Of a stretch of 64,000 nt of DNA, positions 26,254-35,016 are shown piece by piece. The notes under the pieces were generated by a model, which searched no databases, was not told the origin of the DNA, and saw nothing but the letters and a program-made list of their open reading frames with translations. Source of the DNA: Pararhizobium sp. IMCC21322. GTDB lineage: Bacteria > Pseudomonadota > Alphaproteobacteria > Rhizobiales > GCA-2746425. The stretch is from the NCBI RefSeq assembly GCF_030758295.1, contig NZ_CP132335.1, positions 1,588,412 through 1,652,411 of the forward strand, in the 5' to 3' direction. Position 1 is the stretch's first letter. Each line of letters starts with the position of its first letter. Both the position numbers and the translations under genes were made by a program.

Positions 26254-27915
26254 ATGAACGCTATGGTCAATTTGGTGCCCAATCAGCTTCCGGCTGTTGA
26301 TAAGGATTGGTGGCGCGGCGCGGTGGTCTATCAGATCTATCCGCGCAGCTTCCAGGACAGCAATGGTGATGGCATTGGCGATTTGCTGGGCATCTTGCAG
26401 CGTCTGCCCTACATCGCCTCATTGGGTGTGGATGCCATCTGGATATCACCATTCTTCACCTCGCCCATGAAGGATTTTGGCTACGACGTCAGTGATTACT
26501 GCGATGTGGATCCGCTGTTTGGATCGCTGGCGGATTTTGATGCCGTGGTTGATGAAGCGCACAGGCTGGGCGTTCGCGTCATGATCGATCTGGTTCTCAG
26601 TCACACCTCAGACCAGCATCCATGGTTCGTGGAAAGCCGTGCTGATCGGACCAATCCCAAAGCCGACTGGTTTGTGTGGGCTGACCCGCAGCCCGATGGC
26701 ACTGCGCCGAACAACTGGTTGTCGATTTTCGGCGGGCCTGCCTGGCATTGGGATGCACGCCGCGAACAGTATTATCTGCATAATTTTCTGATGTCTCAGC
26801 CGGATTTGAACTTTCACAATTCTGACGTTCAGGATGCGCTTCTGGATGTCACCCGCTTCTGGCTGGAGCGCAAGGTGGATGGCTTTCGCCTGGATACGAT
26901 CAATTTCTACTTTGCTGACAAGGAATTGCGTTCGAACCCGCCTTTGCCGCCGGAACAACGCAATTCGAACATTGCGCCATCTGTGAATCCCTATAATCAT
27001 CAGGAACATATCTATTCCAAGAACCAGCCGGAAAATCTGGCGTTTCTGGAACGCTTCCGCGCTGTCCTGGATGACTATCCGGCGACGACCTCTCTGGGTG
27101 AAGTGGGTGATGCGCAATTGGGGCTCGATATACTGGGCCAGTATACCAGCGGTAATGAGCATGTTCACATGTGCTACGCCTTTGAGTTTCTGGCACAGGA
27201 GAGACTGACTGCTGCTCGCATAGCCGAGGTGTTTGCCAAGCTCGATGACGTGGCAAAAGATGGCTGGGCCTGCTGGGCATTTTCCAATCATGACGTGAAG
27301 CGTCACAGCTCGCGCTGGGACTTGCCGCCGGCAGCACTACGTCTTTACGCAACCATGATGATGTGCCTGCGCGGATCGGTTTGTCTTTATCAGGGCGAGG
27401 AACTGGGCTTTCCGGAAGCCGATGTCGCCTTTGAAGATTTGCAGGACCCGTATGGCATTGAGTTCTGGCCCGAATATAAAGGGCGGGACGGTTGCAGGAC
27501 ACCGATGACCTGGGACAAATCCAATTTGAATGCAGGCGCGTCAGAAGGCAAAACCTGGCTGCCCGTTGCCTCCGCACATCTGGCACTTTGCGTGGAGCGG
27601 CAAGAAGAAGATCCAACATCATTGCTGCATCACTACCGCAAGGCCATCGCCTTTCGTCAGGCGCATCTTTCTTTGACCAAGGGAGCAGATAATGGCGTCC
27701 ACAGCGAGGGCGACATTGTCTATTTTGTGCGCAGTTTTGGTAGCGAGCAGATTTTCTGTGCCTTCAACCTGAGTGACTCGCCATCAGCGCTGGATATGCC
27801 ATCAGGCAAGTGGCTTCAGACCGGAGCCGAACTTGGCAGCGCCAATGTATCGCTAGATGGGAAATTACATTTGGGGCCGTGGCAACCATGTCTGGCACTC
27901 AAGACAAAAGCATAA
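26254..27915 (+). CDS. aglA: Alpha-glucosidase AglA (GH13)
   Basis: Cytoplasmic exo-alpha-glucosidase that hydrolyses imported alpha-glucosides, about 553 aa, usual for GH13 oligo-1,6-/alpha-glucosidases. The four conserved regions are intact: DLVLSHTS near 112-119, FRLDTINF with nucleophile Asp214, SLGEVGD with acid/base Glu283, and FSNHDV with His346-Asp347. The start is ATG 26254 (or the nearby in-frame ATG at 26263). It lies 11 bases after aglG and 15 before aglK. No signal peptide is present. Confidence 0.92.
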   Translation: MNAMVNLVPNQLPAVDKDWWRGAVVYQIYPRSFQDSNGDGIGDLLGILQRLPYIASLGVDAIWISPFFTSPMKDFGYDVSDYCDVDPLFGSLADFDAVVDEAHRLGVRVMIDLVLSHTSDQHPWFVESRADRTNPKADWFVWADPQPDGTAPNNWLSIFGGPAWHWDARREQYYLHNFLMSQPDLNFHNSDVQDALLDVTRFWLERKVDGFRLDTINFYFADKELRSNPPLPPEQRNSNIAPSVNPYNHQEHIYSKNQPENLAFLERFRAVLDDYPATTSLGEVGDAQLGLDILGQYTSGNEHVHMCYAFEFLAQERLTAARIAEVFAKLDDVAKDGWACWAFSNHDVKRHSSRWDLPPAALRLYATMMMCLRGSVCLYQGEELGFPEADVAFEDLQDPYGIEFWPEYKGRDGCRTPMTWDKSNLNAGASEGKTWLPVASAHLALCVERQEEDPTSLLHHYRKAIAFRQAHLSLTKGADNGVHSEGDIVYFVRSFGSEQIFCAFNLSDSPSALDMPSGKWLQTGAELGSANVSLDGKLHLGPWQPCLALKTKA

Positions 27916-27930
27916 ACGGGGAGAGAACAT

Positions 27931-29028
27931 ATGGCCGACCTGAAACTGATAGACGTTGCAAAGACATATGGTGGGACCGTAGAAGTCCTGAAACACATCG
28001 ATCTTGATATCAAGACCGGTGAATTGATTGTTTTTGTCGGCCCGTCGGGTTGCGGCAAATCCACCCTGCTGCGGATGATCGCCGGGCTGGAGAAAATCAG
28101 TGGTGGCGAATTCTACATTGACGGTGAGTTGATGAATGATGTGCCGCCCGCCCAGCGCGGCATTGCGATGGTGTTCCAGTCTTATGCGCTGTATCCGCAC
28201 ATGACGGTTCGCGACAACATGTCCTTTGCTCTGAAACTGGCCAAGAAAACTCCCGAAGAAATCAAAACTGCAGTGGATAAGGCGGCTGATACGCTGCAAT
28301 TGACAGAGTATCTGGACCGGTTGCCCAAAGCCTTGTCTGGCGGCCAGCGCCAGCGTGTTGCCATTGGCCGCTCAATTGTCCGCGATCCAAAAGTCTATTT
28401 GTTTGATGAGCCGCTCTCCAATCTGGATGCTGCGCTTAGGGTGGCCACACGCATCGAGATTGCCCAATTGAAGGAATCCATGCCCAATTCCACCATGGTC
28501 TACGTGACCCACGATCAGGTCGAGGCGATGACACTTGCCACCCGCATCGTGGTTCTGGCCAATAAGGGCATTGCACAAGTGGGCAGCCCGCTTGAGTTGT
28601 ACGAAAAACCTGAAAACGAGTTTGTCGCCCAGTTTATCGGCTCTCCTGCCATGAACCTTTTGGCTGGCGAAGTTGTTTCCACGGGTGCCCAGACCGGTGT
28701 TGTTCTGACCGAAGGCAAAGGCACCATCATGGCGGATATTCCGACCCAGGCCACAGATGTTGGGCTGAAAGTCAATGTCGGGATCAGGCCTGAAGACATG
28801 GCACTCACCGACGGTGAGAATTATGCCTATGAAGCCAAAGTGGAAATCAGCGAAGCGCTTGGCGAAGTGACTCAGGTCTATTTTGCAAAGACCGATCCCT
28901 CCCACGATCCGGTCATAGCAAAACTCCCCGGCATTCACCGCGACGTGCGCGGCAACCTTCTGCGCATGACAGCAGACCCGTCAAAGCTGCACCTGTTCAG
29001 CAATGGCATGTCATTGCTGTATCGTTGA
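27931..29028 (+). CDS. aglK: Alpha-glucoside ABC transporter ATP-binding protein AglK
   Basis: MalK/UgpC-type ATPase, 365 aa, energising AglEFG. Walker A GPSGCGKST is near residues 37-45, signature LSGGQRQRVAIGR near 135, Walker B VYLFDEPLSNLD follows, and a TOBE/MalK-type regulatory domain covers about residues 240-365 (VGIRPEDMAL). It is the last gene of the operon; a 12-bp stem follows at 29053. ATPases of this class often also serve other sugar transporters. Confidence 0.9.
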   Translation: MADLKLIDVAKTYGGTVEVLKHIDLDIKTGELIVFVGPSGCGKSTLLRMIAGLEKISGGEFYIDGELMNDVPPAQRGIAMVFQSYALYPHMTVRDNMSFALKLAKKTPEEIKTAVDKAADTLQLTEYLDRLPKALSGGQRQRVAIGRSIVRDPKVYLFDEPLSNLDAALRVATRIEIAQLKESMPNSTMVYVTHDQVEAMTLATRIVVLANKGIAQVGSPLELYEKPENEFVAQFIGSPAMNLLAGEVVSTGAQTGVVLTEGKGTIMADIPTQATDVGLKVNVGIRPEDMALTDGENYAYEAKVEISEALGEVTQVYFAKTDPSHDPVIAKLPGIHRDVRGNLLRMTADPSKLHLFSNGMSLLYR

Positions 29029-29052
29029 TTTTTGGGCTTTGAGCTGGTGAGA

Positions 29053-29081
29053 CGGACTTAGCCGGGAAACGGCTAAGTCCG
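29053..29081. terminator. Hairpin at end of agl operon (convergent)
   Basis: Perfect 12-bp stem CGGACTTAGCCG/CGGCTAAGTCCG with a GGAAA loop. It lies between aglK and the convergent transglycosylase gene. There is no long T-run, so efficiency is uncertain; it may act on both strands. Confidence 0.65.
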
Positions 29082-29154
29082 CGTCTGGTCTACTGCTTCC
29101 AATGCGCTTCATATAAGAATTGGCGCCGGACTGACTTCCCAGACTTATTGCCTA

Positions 29155-29967
29155 TCAAAGAGTGGCTGCAAATTTGGCGATCGCCTGTTGGTAGGCCGAA
29201 GACGCATTCCATTCTTTCAGCACTCTGAAATTATGTGTTCCCTGGCCGAAGGGTTGGCCAGCACGCCATCCGTGAGCGCGCAGGTAATTGGCTGTTGACG
29301 CCATTACATCCGGGACGGAACGGATAAGATCCCGCCGACCGTCGCGATCAAAATCAACGCCAAATTTTATATAGTTCTTGGCCATGAACTGGGTCTGACC
29401 AATTTCGCCATGACGCGCGCCGCGCATCTGCTTTTTATCTATCCAACCCTTGTCGATGATCATCAGCGCAGCCATCAGATTTGGTTTGAAAAAGCCGGAC
29501 CGTCGGCAGTCATGTGTTAGCGAGGCCAGTGATGTGACAATGTCATGCTTTCCGGTAAAGCCGCCAAAGCCTGTTTCCATGCCCCAGATTGTCACAAGGA
29601 TTTCTTTGGGCACGCCGTATTTTTTCTCAACCTGGTTCAGCAGTCTTGCATAGCTTTTCAGCCGTTTGCGCGTTGGATTGAGCAGGCCTTTGGTTTTCTT
29701 GGCATAAAAGCTTGAAAAATTTGTTTTTGCGCGCTTGAAGCTGCGGTTGACGCTGCGGTCATACTTGATGACCCCCGGTGAATACTTAGTGGCAGCCAAA
29801 GCCGCCAGACCCCGGCGCCCGATGCCCGCAGCCTTTGCTTCCTTGGTGAAGTCACGTTTGAAAGCATCAAATCCTGATCCATTATTACTGCATTTAGCAG
29901 CCATGGCGGAGCCTGAGACAAGCGCAAATGTAACTGCACCAACGATAATTCCAAAATTTCTGCGCAT
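29155..29967 (-). CDS. Lytic murein transglycosylase, MltB-like (SLT_2)
   Basis: Periplasmic enzyme that cleaves the MurNAc-GlcNAc bond of peptidoglycan with 1,6-anhydro formation. 270 aa. A signal peptide covers residues 1-24 (ending GSAMAA) and has no lipobox cysteine at cleavage. The catalytic glutamate is Glu131 in WGMETGFGG; MAALMIIDKGWIDKKQMRGARHGEIGQTQF follows in pattern (shortened). Unlike many alphaproteobacterial homologues of about 400 aa, it has no C-terminal peptidoglycan-binding domain. Confidence 0.88.
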   Translation of the reverse strand: MRRNFGIIVGAVTFALVSGSAMAAKCSNNGSGFDAFKRDFTKEAKAAGIGRRGLAALAATKYSPGVIKYDRSVNRSFKRAKTNFSSFYAKKTKGLLNPTRKRLKSYARLLNQVEKKYGVPKEILVTIWGMETGFGGFTGKHDIVTSLASLTHDCRRSGFFKPNLMAALMIIDKGWIDKKQMRGARHGEIGQTQFMAKNYIKFGVDFDRDGRRDLIRSVPDVMASTANYLRAHGWRAGQPFGQGTHNFRVLKEWNASSAYQQAIAKFAATL

Positions 29968-30166
29968 ACAAGCCTCGTTAAAACATGGATCCGATTGTCG
30001 GATTTCAAAATGAAAGCGTCGGCATCATAGATACACCACATCGCTTTCCGGCAAAAGAGGGCCAAAATCCGGCGATTCTGTGTTTAACAGCTCGCTATTG
30101 CGAATTGGTAAAGCAGGTTGTAGCGGCGGGCGAGGATTGTTCTGCCACCGCCGCGCCAGCTTTTGC

Positions 30167-30958
30167 TTAAATTCCGGTCCAGATCGTCCTGATGTCTGGC
30201 CAGGCTTCTTCACCCACCTGGCGGGAACGTTCCGCCGCTGCGGATGGAATGAGATCACCAATCGCGGTTTTGTAGCTTGGCCGTGCCTGATTGGCACGCA
30301 GCCATGGATCAATCGCGGGGTAGCGTTCGGTCCACAGTCTGGACAGGCTAAGCCGGTCCAGACGATCCACATAGGCGATCACCGCAATATCTGACAAGCC
30401 GTATTGACCGGCGGTCAGCCAGTCCGCGCTCTCCAGTGTTGCGGACATGTCATCGAACATACGCTTCAGCGTGAACAGGGCACCTGCAACGTAAGGAGAG
30501 TTCACACCATTGGTATACAGATCAATGCGCTTTGACCGGATTTGCGGGTTCGGGAATTTCGCAATACGCGCTTTCACTTCTTCAGGCGTACTGTCACGCA
30601 ACTGGTTTTGGCGCATCAATGTTGCAAATGTTATGGAGTTGATGGCAGCATGAATATCAATTGCACGTGTCAGCCACAGATGCATAGCCGCCTGATCTTT
30701 TAGGGCTGTCGGGGCCAGTGGATTGTGTTCGGACAGTTGATCCAGATATTCGGCAATCACACTGGATTCCCGTAAAACAATATCGCCATCAACCAAAGTT
30801 GGAACGACACCTTCCGGGTTTAGTTTCATGTATTCAGCAGTCGATTGCTCACCCTTGGCAAGATCAAGATGAACGCTTTCCCACGTCAATTCTTTTTCCG
30901 CGAGCGTGACGCGTACCTTTTGCGAACAGACGCTATTATTGTTGTGATAGAGTTTCAT
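30167..30958 (-). CDS. Glutathione S-transferase with S-x-C active-site motif (second copy)
   Basis: Cytosolic GST, 263 aa from the ATG at 30958, chosen because GGAGG lies about 11 bases upstream. The N-domain begins MKLYHNNNSVCSQKVR, giving Ser9 and Cys11 in the same Ser-x-Cys arrangement as the GST at 21326; NPEGVVPTLVDGD and RESSVIAEYL are the glutathione-site stretches. Equal length and shared motifs show the two are related paralogues, though they are clearly diverged. It is divergent from the second TRAP operon. Conjugation, isomerisation or reductive removal of a group from an aromatic is plausible. Confidence 0.85.
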   Translation of the reverse strand: MKLYHNNNSVCSQKVRVTLAEKELTWESVHLDLAKGEQSTAEYMKLNPEGVVPTLVDGDIVLRESSVIAEYLDQLSEHNPLAPTALKDQAAMHLWLTRAIDIHAAINSITFATLMRQNQLRDSTPEEVKARIAKFPNPQIRSKRIDLYTNGVNSPYVAGALFTLKRMFDDMSATLESADWLTAGQYGLSDIAVIAYVDRLDRLSLSRLWTERYPAIDPWLRANQARPSYKTAIGDLIPSAAAERSRQVGEEAWPDIRTIWTGI

Positions 30959-31112
30959 TGCTTGGTCCTCCATTTGAAATCTGCGCCGTGCCTAGCACAA
31001 TTGACAATTGGGGAAAAGCCACGATACGATACAAGTGTACCGCAAGGCAGGTCACTCATGGTCAGGGGAACATGGGGCGGGAACCGATGCTCTGGTACAA
31101 TGGAGGAGAATT

Positions 31113-32114
31113 ATGTTGCAAAATCCGGTCGTGAAAATTGCTTTGGCTGTTGCCATCAGCGCCGCATCCATCTCTGCGGTTTCGGCGCAGAAGCTGAAAG
31201 TATCCAGCTTTCTGCCGCCCAATCACACATTCCACAAAATGCTGAAATTGTGGTCAGATGAAATGAGCGAAAAATCCAACGGCGAAATGTCTTTGGAAGT
31301 CTTTACATCTGGCCAGCTTGGCCCACCCCCGCGCCAGTTTGAATTGGTTGCTGCTGGTGCTGCTGATCTGTCGATCATCCTGCACGGCGCAACACCTGGT
31401 CGCTTTCCAATGACAGAGCTGGCTGGATTGCCGCTCAGCCATCCCTCTGCCGGTGATTTGAGTGCCATTACATCGCGGCGCCTGACAGAGCTTGCGCCAG
31501 AATATCTGGCGGAGGAACACGCCGGAACCAAAATTATGTGGATGGCCGTCACACCGCCTTTGAAAATTCACTCGGCAAAAGCCGATCTGAGCAAACTGGA
31601 AAACATCAAAGGTCAACGCATTCGGTATGCCGGTGCCATCTGGCAGCAGGTTGTCGAGAAACTTGAGGCTGTTCCCTTGAGAATTCCACCGGCGCAGTCT
31701 GCGGACAGCATTTCAAAAGGCGTCGCTGATGCAGCTTCATTCCCGTTTGAAGCAACAAAAGCGTTCGATATGGCGCCCCTCATCAAATATTCGCTGGAGC
31801 CAGGCATTGCCTCGGCAACCTTTGCAGTGGTGATGAACGAAAACACCTACAACAGCCTCAGCCCTGAAATGAAAAAGATCATTGATGACACCACTGGTCC
31901 TGATCGGGGCGAAGCATTTGGCAAAATGTGGGATGATGGTGAAGCCGAAGCGCGTCAATATATGGCCGATGGCGGCGTGAACATTGTTCAATTGTCAGAC
32001 GCTGAGCGGGCCACACTGGAAAGCATTGTTGCGCCAATCAGCGACAGTTTCATCGGTGCTGTGAATGAGGCCGGAAAACCCGGCAGTGACTTTGTAGCAG
32101 CCTACACAAAATAG
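31113..32114 (+). CDS. TRAP transporter substrate-binding protein (DctP-like), second system
   Basis: Periplasmic receptor, 333 aa from the ATG at 31113 with GGAGGAG ten bases upstream. A signal peptide spans residues 1-27 (ending AVSAQ). Core features are SFLPPNHTFHKMLKLWSDEM, TSGQLGPPPRQFELVAAGAADLSI and, near residue 166, KGQRIRYAGAIWQQV, where the family's carboxylate-binding arginine lies. It is the first gene of a six-gene operon with an amidohydrolase-type decarboxylase. The ligand is probably an aromatic or hydroxy acid. Confidence 0.9.
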   Translation: MLQNPVVKIALAVAISAASISAVSAQKLKVSSFLPPNHTFHKMLKLWSDEMSEKSNGEMSLEVFTSGQLGPPPRQFELVAAGAADLSIILHGATPGRFPMTELAGLPLSHPSAGDLSAITSRRLTELAPEYLAEEHAGTKIMWMAVTPPLKIHSAKADLSKLENIKGQRIRYAGAIWQQVVEKLEAVPLRIPPAQSADSISKGVADAASFPFEATKAFDMAPLIKYSLEPGIASATFAVVMNENTYNSLSPEMKKIIDDTTGPDRGEAFGKMWDDGEAEARQYMADGGVNIVQLSDAERATLESIVAPISDSFIGAVNEAGKPGSDFVAAYTK

Positions 32115-32213
32115 AAATGTAGCAAGGCCGGGCATTCATGAACTGGATGTCCGGCTTTTGCCTTGATCCGTGCCATCGGCGTTCGCGCCCTGGCTGCAAA
32201 CAGGGATAGCCCT

Positions 32214-32729
32214 ATGCCGCATAACGGCCAAGTTCGGCGAGTTTTGCATTCCATTTTCGAACTGCAGTTGAAGCTGTCAATGCTTGCGCTAGTCGCGATG
32301 ATGCTCATCATCGTCGCAGATGTTTTCATGAGATATGCATTTAACGCACCTATCCCGGGGACCTATGATCTTGTTGGCATATTGCTTGCGATCATGGTCT
32401 TCTTCGGCCTGGCAAAAGTGATTTCGGAGCGCGCGGAAATCACCATCGATATTGTGGATAATCTCGTAGCGCCAATTGTCGTGCGTCTGCTGATGATGAT
32501 TGCAAGTCTTGTGGCATTGGGCGTTCTCCTTTTTGTTTTCTGGTCAATGATTGGCCCGATGATCAGCGCCCAACGCTATGGGGATCGTTCGCTGGAACTC
32601 AACCTGCCGGTCTGGCTGACCTGGGCCTTATCTCTAGTGGGTTTGGCAGGGGCAATCCTGGCCGCTTTTATGGCTGCATTTTCGTCAGGAAAATTGACAG
32701 CGTCTGACGAGCGGGGCACGGACCTATGA
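32214..32729 (+). CDS. TRAP transporter small permease (DctQ-like), second system
   Basis: Small inner-membrane subunit, 171 aa from the ATG at 32214; a TTG at 32163 in frame would add 17 residues but has no better ribosome site. Four hydrophobic segments can be seen at about residues 19-40, 50-68, 87-110 and 128-150, the usual DctQ layout. The stop overlaps the next gene's start by four bases (ATGA), so the two permeases are translationally coupled. Confidence 0.87.
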   Translation: MPHNGQVRRVLHSIFELQLKLSMLALVAMMLIIVADVFMRYAFNAPIPGTYDLVGILLAIMVFFGLAKVISERAEITIDIVDNLVAPIVVRLLMMIASLVALGVLLFVFWSMIGPMISAQRYGDRSLELNLPVWLTWALSLVGLAGAILAAFMAAFSSGKLTASDERGTDL

Positions 32730-34027
32730 GCATCCCGATTATGGGACTGCTGTCCATAGCAGTGCTATTCGGCTTGCTGCTGTTGCGACAGCCTGTGTGG
32801 TTGGCATTGGCGCTATGCGGTATTGTTGGCAATGTGCTTCTGTCCAATGTGAGCGTGGCGAAACTGGTAACTGGCACCAACGCCTTCGACATTGCGTCAG
32901 GGTATGGTCTGTCGGTCGTGCCGCTTTTCATTCTGATGGGTGAAATCGCCTCAAAATCAAGATTGTCAGCCGATCTGTTCAAAGCTGCACGCATTGTCCT
33001 TTCGGGCGTGCGGGGCGGGCTTTCTGTTGCCACCATCGGGGCTTCTGGTGCCTTTGGTGCCATTTGCGGCTCGTCTATCGCTACCGCCGCTACCATGACC
33101 CGTATCGCAATGCCGGAAATGCGCCGTGCGGGTTATGAGGAAGGTTTTGCGGCCTCTTCTGTGGCAACCGGCGGCACGCTGGGCATTCTTATTCCGCCCT
33201 CGATCATCCTCGTTATCTACGGATCAATTGCGGAAGTCTCTGTCCCCAAATTATTCGCAGCGTCGCTCATTCCCGGCCTGGTATTGCTGGTCCTGTACTC
33301 GGCCATCGCCATGATCATTGCCGCAAGGTCTCCTGAAAAAGCCCCGCTGGACGCGTCGGCCAGTTTGACAGAGCGTCTGAAAGCACTGCGTGAGCCATGG
33401 CAGTTCATCATTCTGTTCACGGCAACAATTGGCGGTATCTATCTGGGAGTATTCAGCCCCAACGAGGCTGCCGCTGTCGGTGCGTTCGGCGCAATTGTGC
33501 TTGGCTTTGCCACTGGCAATCTGACAGTGCTCCGATTGACGGAAGCCGTGCGCGCATCGGTCATCACGTCCTGCGTCCTGTTTCTCATTGTGATTGGCGC
33601 AACCATCTTTGCAAACTTTGTCGTGCAGACAAGGCTGCCGGAATTGCTGCTGTCTTCAGCTCAGGAATTTGGACTTGGCCCCTTCGCAGTGGTCTCCATC
33701 ATCATCCTGCTTTACATTGTGATGGGCTGTTTTCTGGAGGGGATCGGCATGATGCTGATCACGGTACCTGTCTTCCTGCCAATCATAATCGGCTACGGCT
33801 ATGATCCGATCTGGTTTGGCGTTCTGGTTGTGGTTGTCGTTGAGCTGGGTCTGATAACGCCGCCCGTTGGCATGAATCTGTTTATCATTCAGGCGCAAAT
33901 ACCAGGGACCAATATTGCGACCCTTTACCGGGGTATTGTCCCTTTTCTGATCGCGCCGCTGATCCTCATTCTGATGTTATTTCTGCTTCCTCAGCTAACG
34001 CTCTGGTTGCCATCCATTCTTTATTGA
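32726..34027 (+). CDS. TRAP transporter large permease (DctM-like), second system
   Basis: Large channel subunit, 433 aa, about twelve membrane segments. Family stretches are AICGSSIATAATMTRIAMPEM near residue 111 onward, TGGTLGILIPPSIILVIYGS, the second-half GCFLEGIGMMLITVPVFLP, and LITPPVGMNLFI. It is the same family as the DctM at 16624 but clearly a different lineage, so the window holds two separate TRAP systems. The hydroxyacid dehydrogenase follows after 10 bases. Confidence 0.92.
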   Translation: MSIPIMGLLSIAVLFGLLLLRQPVWLALALCGIVGNVLLSNVSVAKLVTGTNAFDIASGYGLSVVPLFILMGEIASKSRLSADLFKAARIVLSGVRGGLSVATIGASGAFGAICGSSIATAATMTRIAMPEMRRAGYEEGFAASSVATGGTLGILIPPSIILVIYGSIAEVSVPKLFAASLIPGLVLLVLYSAIAMIIAARSPEKAPLDASASLTERLKALREPWQFIILFTATIGGIYLGVFSPNEAAAVGAFGAIVLGFATGNLTVLRLTEAVRASVITSCVLFLIVIGATIFANFVVQTRLPELLLSSAQEFGLGPFAVVSIIILLYIVMGCFLEGIGMMLITVPVFLPIIIGYGYDPIWFGVLVVVVVELGLITPPVGMNLFIIQAQIPGTNIATLYRGIVPFLIAPLILILMLFLLPQLTLWLPSILY

Positions 34028-34037
34028 GCGGGACCCG

Positions 34038-34985
34038 ATGCACTCAAAAACAGCCCTTATTTTTGATCAAAAGGCAGACTGGTATGCCCACGAACTTGGT
34101 GGCCTGTGTCAGGATTATCAGTTTGTTGCAGCGTCCACCCACGAAGAGGCTGTGTCGCGCGCTGCAAATGCGGACATACTGGTCGGCCTTGCGCCCTACA
34201 TAAAACCGGATTTGATTGCCGCTATGCCCAATCTGGAATGGGTTCAGGCCCTGACCACAGGTGTTGATAATCTTTTGGCAATGGACACGCTGCCCAAAGA
34301 TGTTGTGATCACCAATTGCAATGGTTTCCACGGTCCCCAAATGTCGGAACTGACGCTGCTGTTGATGTTGTCGCTTGGGCGCAATTTTCCAACCATGCTG
34401 GAAAACCAGAAATCAGCATCCTGGCAAAGATGGCCGCAGCCGCTGCTGGCTGGAAAAACCGCCTGTCTTGTCGGGCTGGGTGCCATTGCAGAAACATTGG
34501 CAAAGCGCTGCCTCGCGATGGAGATGCGCGTGACCGGTGTTTCCAATGGGCGTACCGAACTGGAGGGTTTCGACCGGATTTACAAGCGATCTGACATTGA
34601 AAGCGCCGCCGGTGACGCGGATTTCCTCATCGTGATTGTTCCTTATTCAGACGAAACACATAATATCATCAACGCCAGAATCCTCAGCCTCATGAAACAA
34701 TCAGCCTTTCTGATCAACATTTCCCGCGGCGGCTGCGTCGATGAAGAAGCATTGGTTGATGCTCTGGACGCGGGCCGCATTGCCGGGGCAGGCATGGACG
34801 TGTTTGCAACCGAACCGCTGCCGGCAGACAGCCCGCTTTGGCAGCATCCCAAAATCATTGTTACGCCCCATATCGGCGGAATGGCGGATATTTATCATCA
34901 GCAGGCTCTGCCGCTTGTCGCCGAAAACCTCAACAAATTCGCCCTGTTCGGGGCCGATGGTTTGACTGGAAAATTTGACCGCTGA
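34038..34985 (+). CDS. D-isomer-specific 2-hydroxyacid dehydrogenase
   Basis: Cytoplasmic NAD(P)-dependent enzyme interconverting a 2-hydroxy acid and a 2-oxo acid, 315 aa. The Rossmann motif is VGLGAIAETLAKR (around 145-157), an unusual GxGxxA form lacking the last glycine. The catalytic triad is present: Arg in NISRGG, Glu in ATEPLP and His in TPHIGG. As the fourth gene of the TRAP operon it probably acts on an imported hydroxy/oxo acid or on a breakdown product. Confidence 0.88.
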   Translation: MHSKTALIFDQKADWYAHELGGLCQDYQFVAASTHEEAVSRAANADILVGLAPYIKPDLIAAMPNLEWVQALTTGVDNLLAMDTLPKDVVITNCNGFHGPQMSELTLLLMLSLGRNFPTMLENQKSASWQRWPQPLLAGKTACLVGLGAIAETLAKRCLAMEMRVTGVSNGRTELEGFDRIYKRSDIESAAGDADFLIVIVPYSDETHNIINARILSLMKQSAFLINISRGGCVDEEALVDALDAGRIAGAGMDVFATEPLPADSPLWQHPKIIVTPHIGGMADIYHQQALPLVAENLNKFALFGADGLTGKFDR

Positions 34986-35016
34986 AATTTTTGATAATTC
35001 TGTAAGGAACTCTCCC

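Noticed and set aside
26608-27622. Two long minus-strand frames opposite aglA
   Set aside because: Both are shadows of the GH13 gene, whose catalytic residues are all in place on the plus strand.
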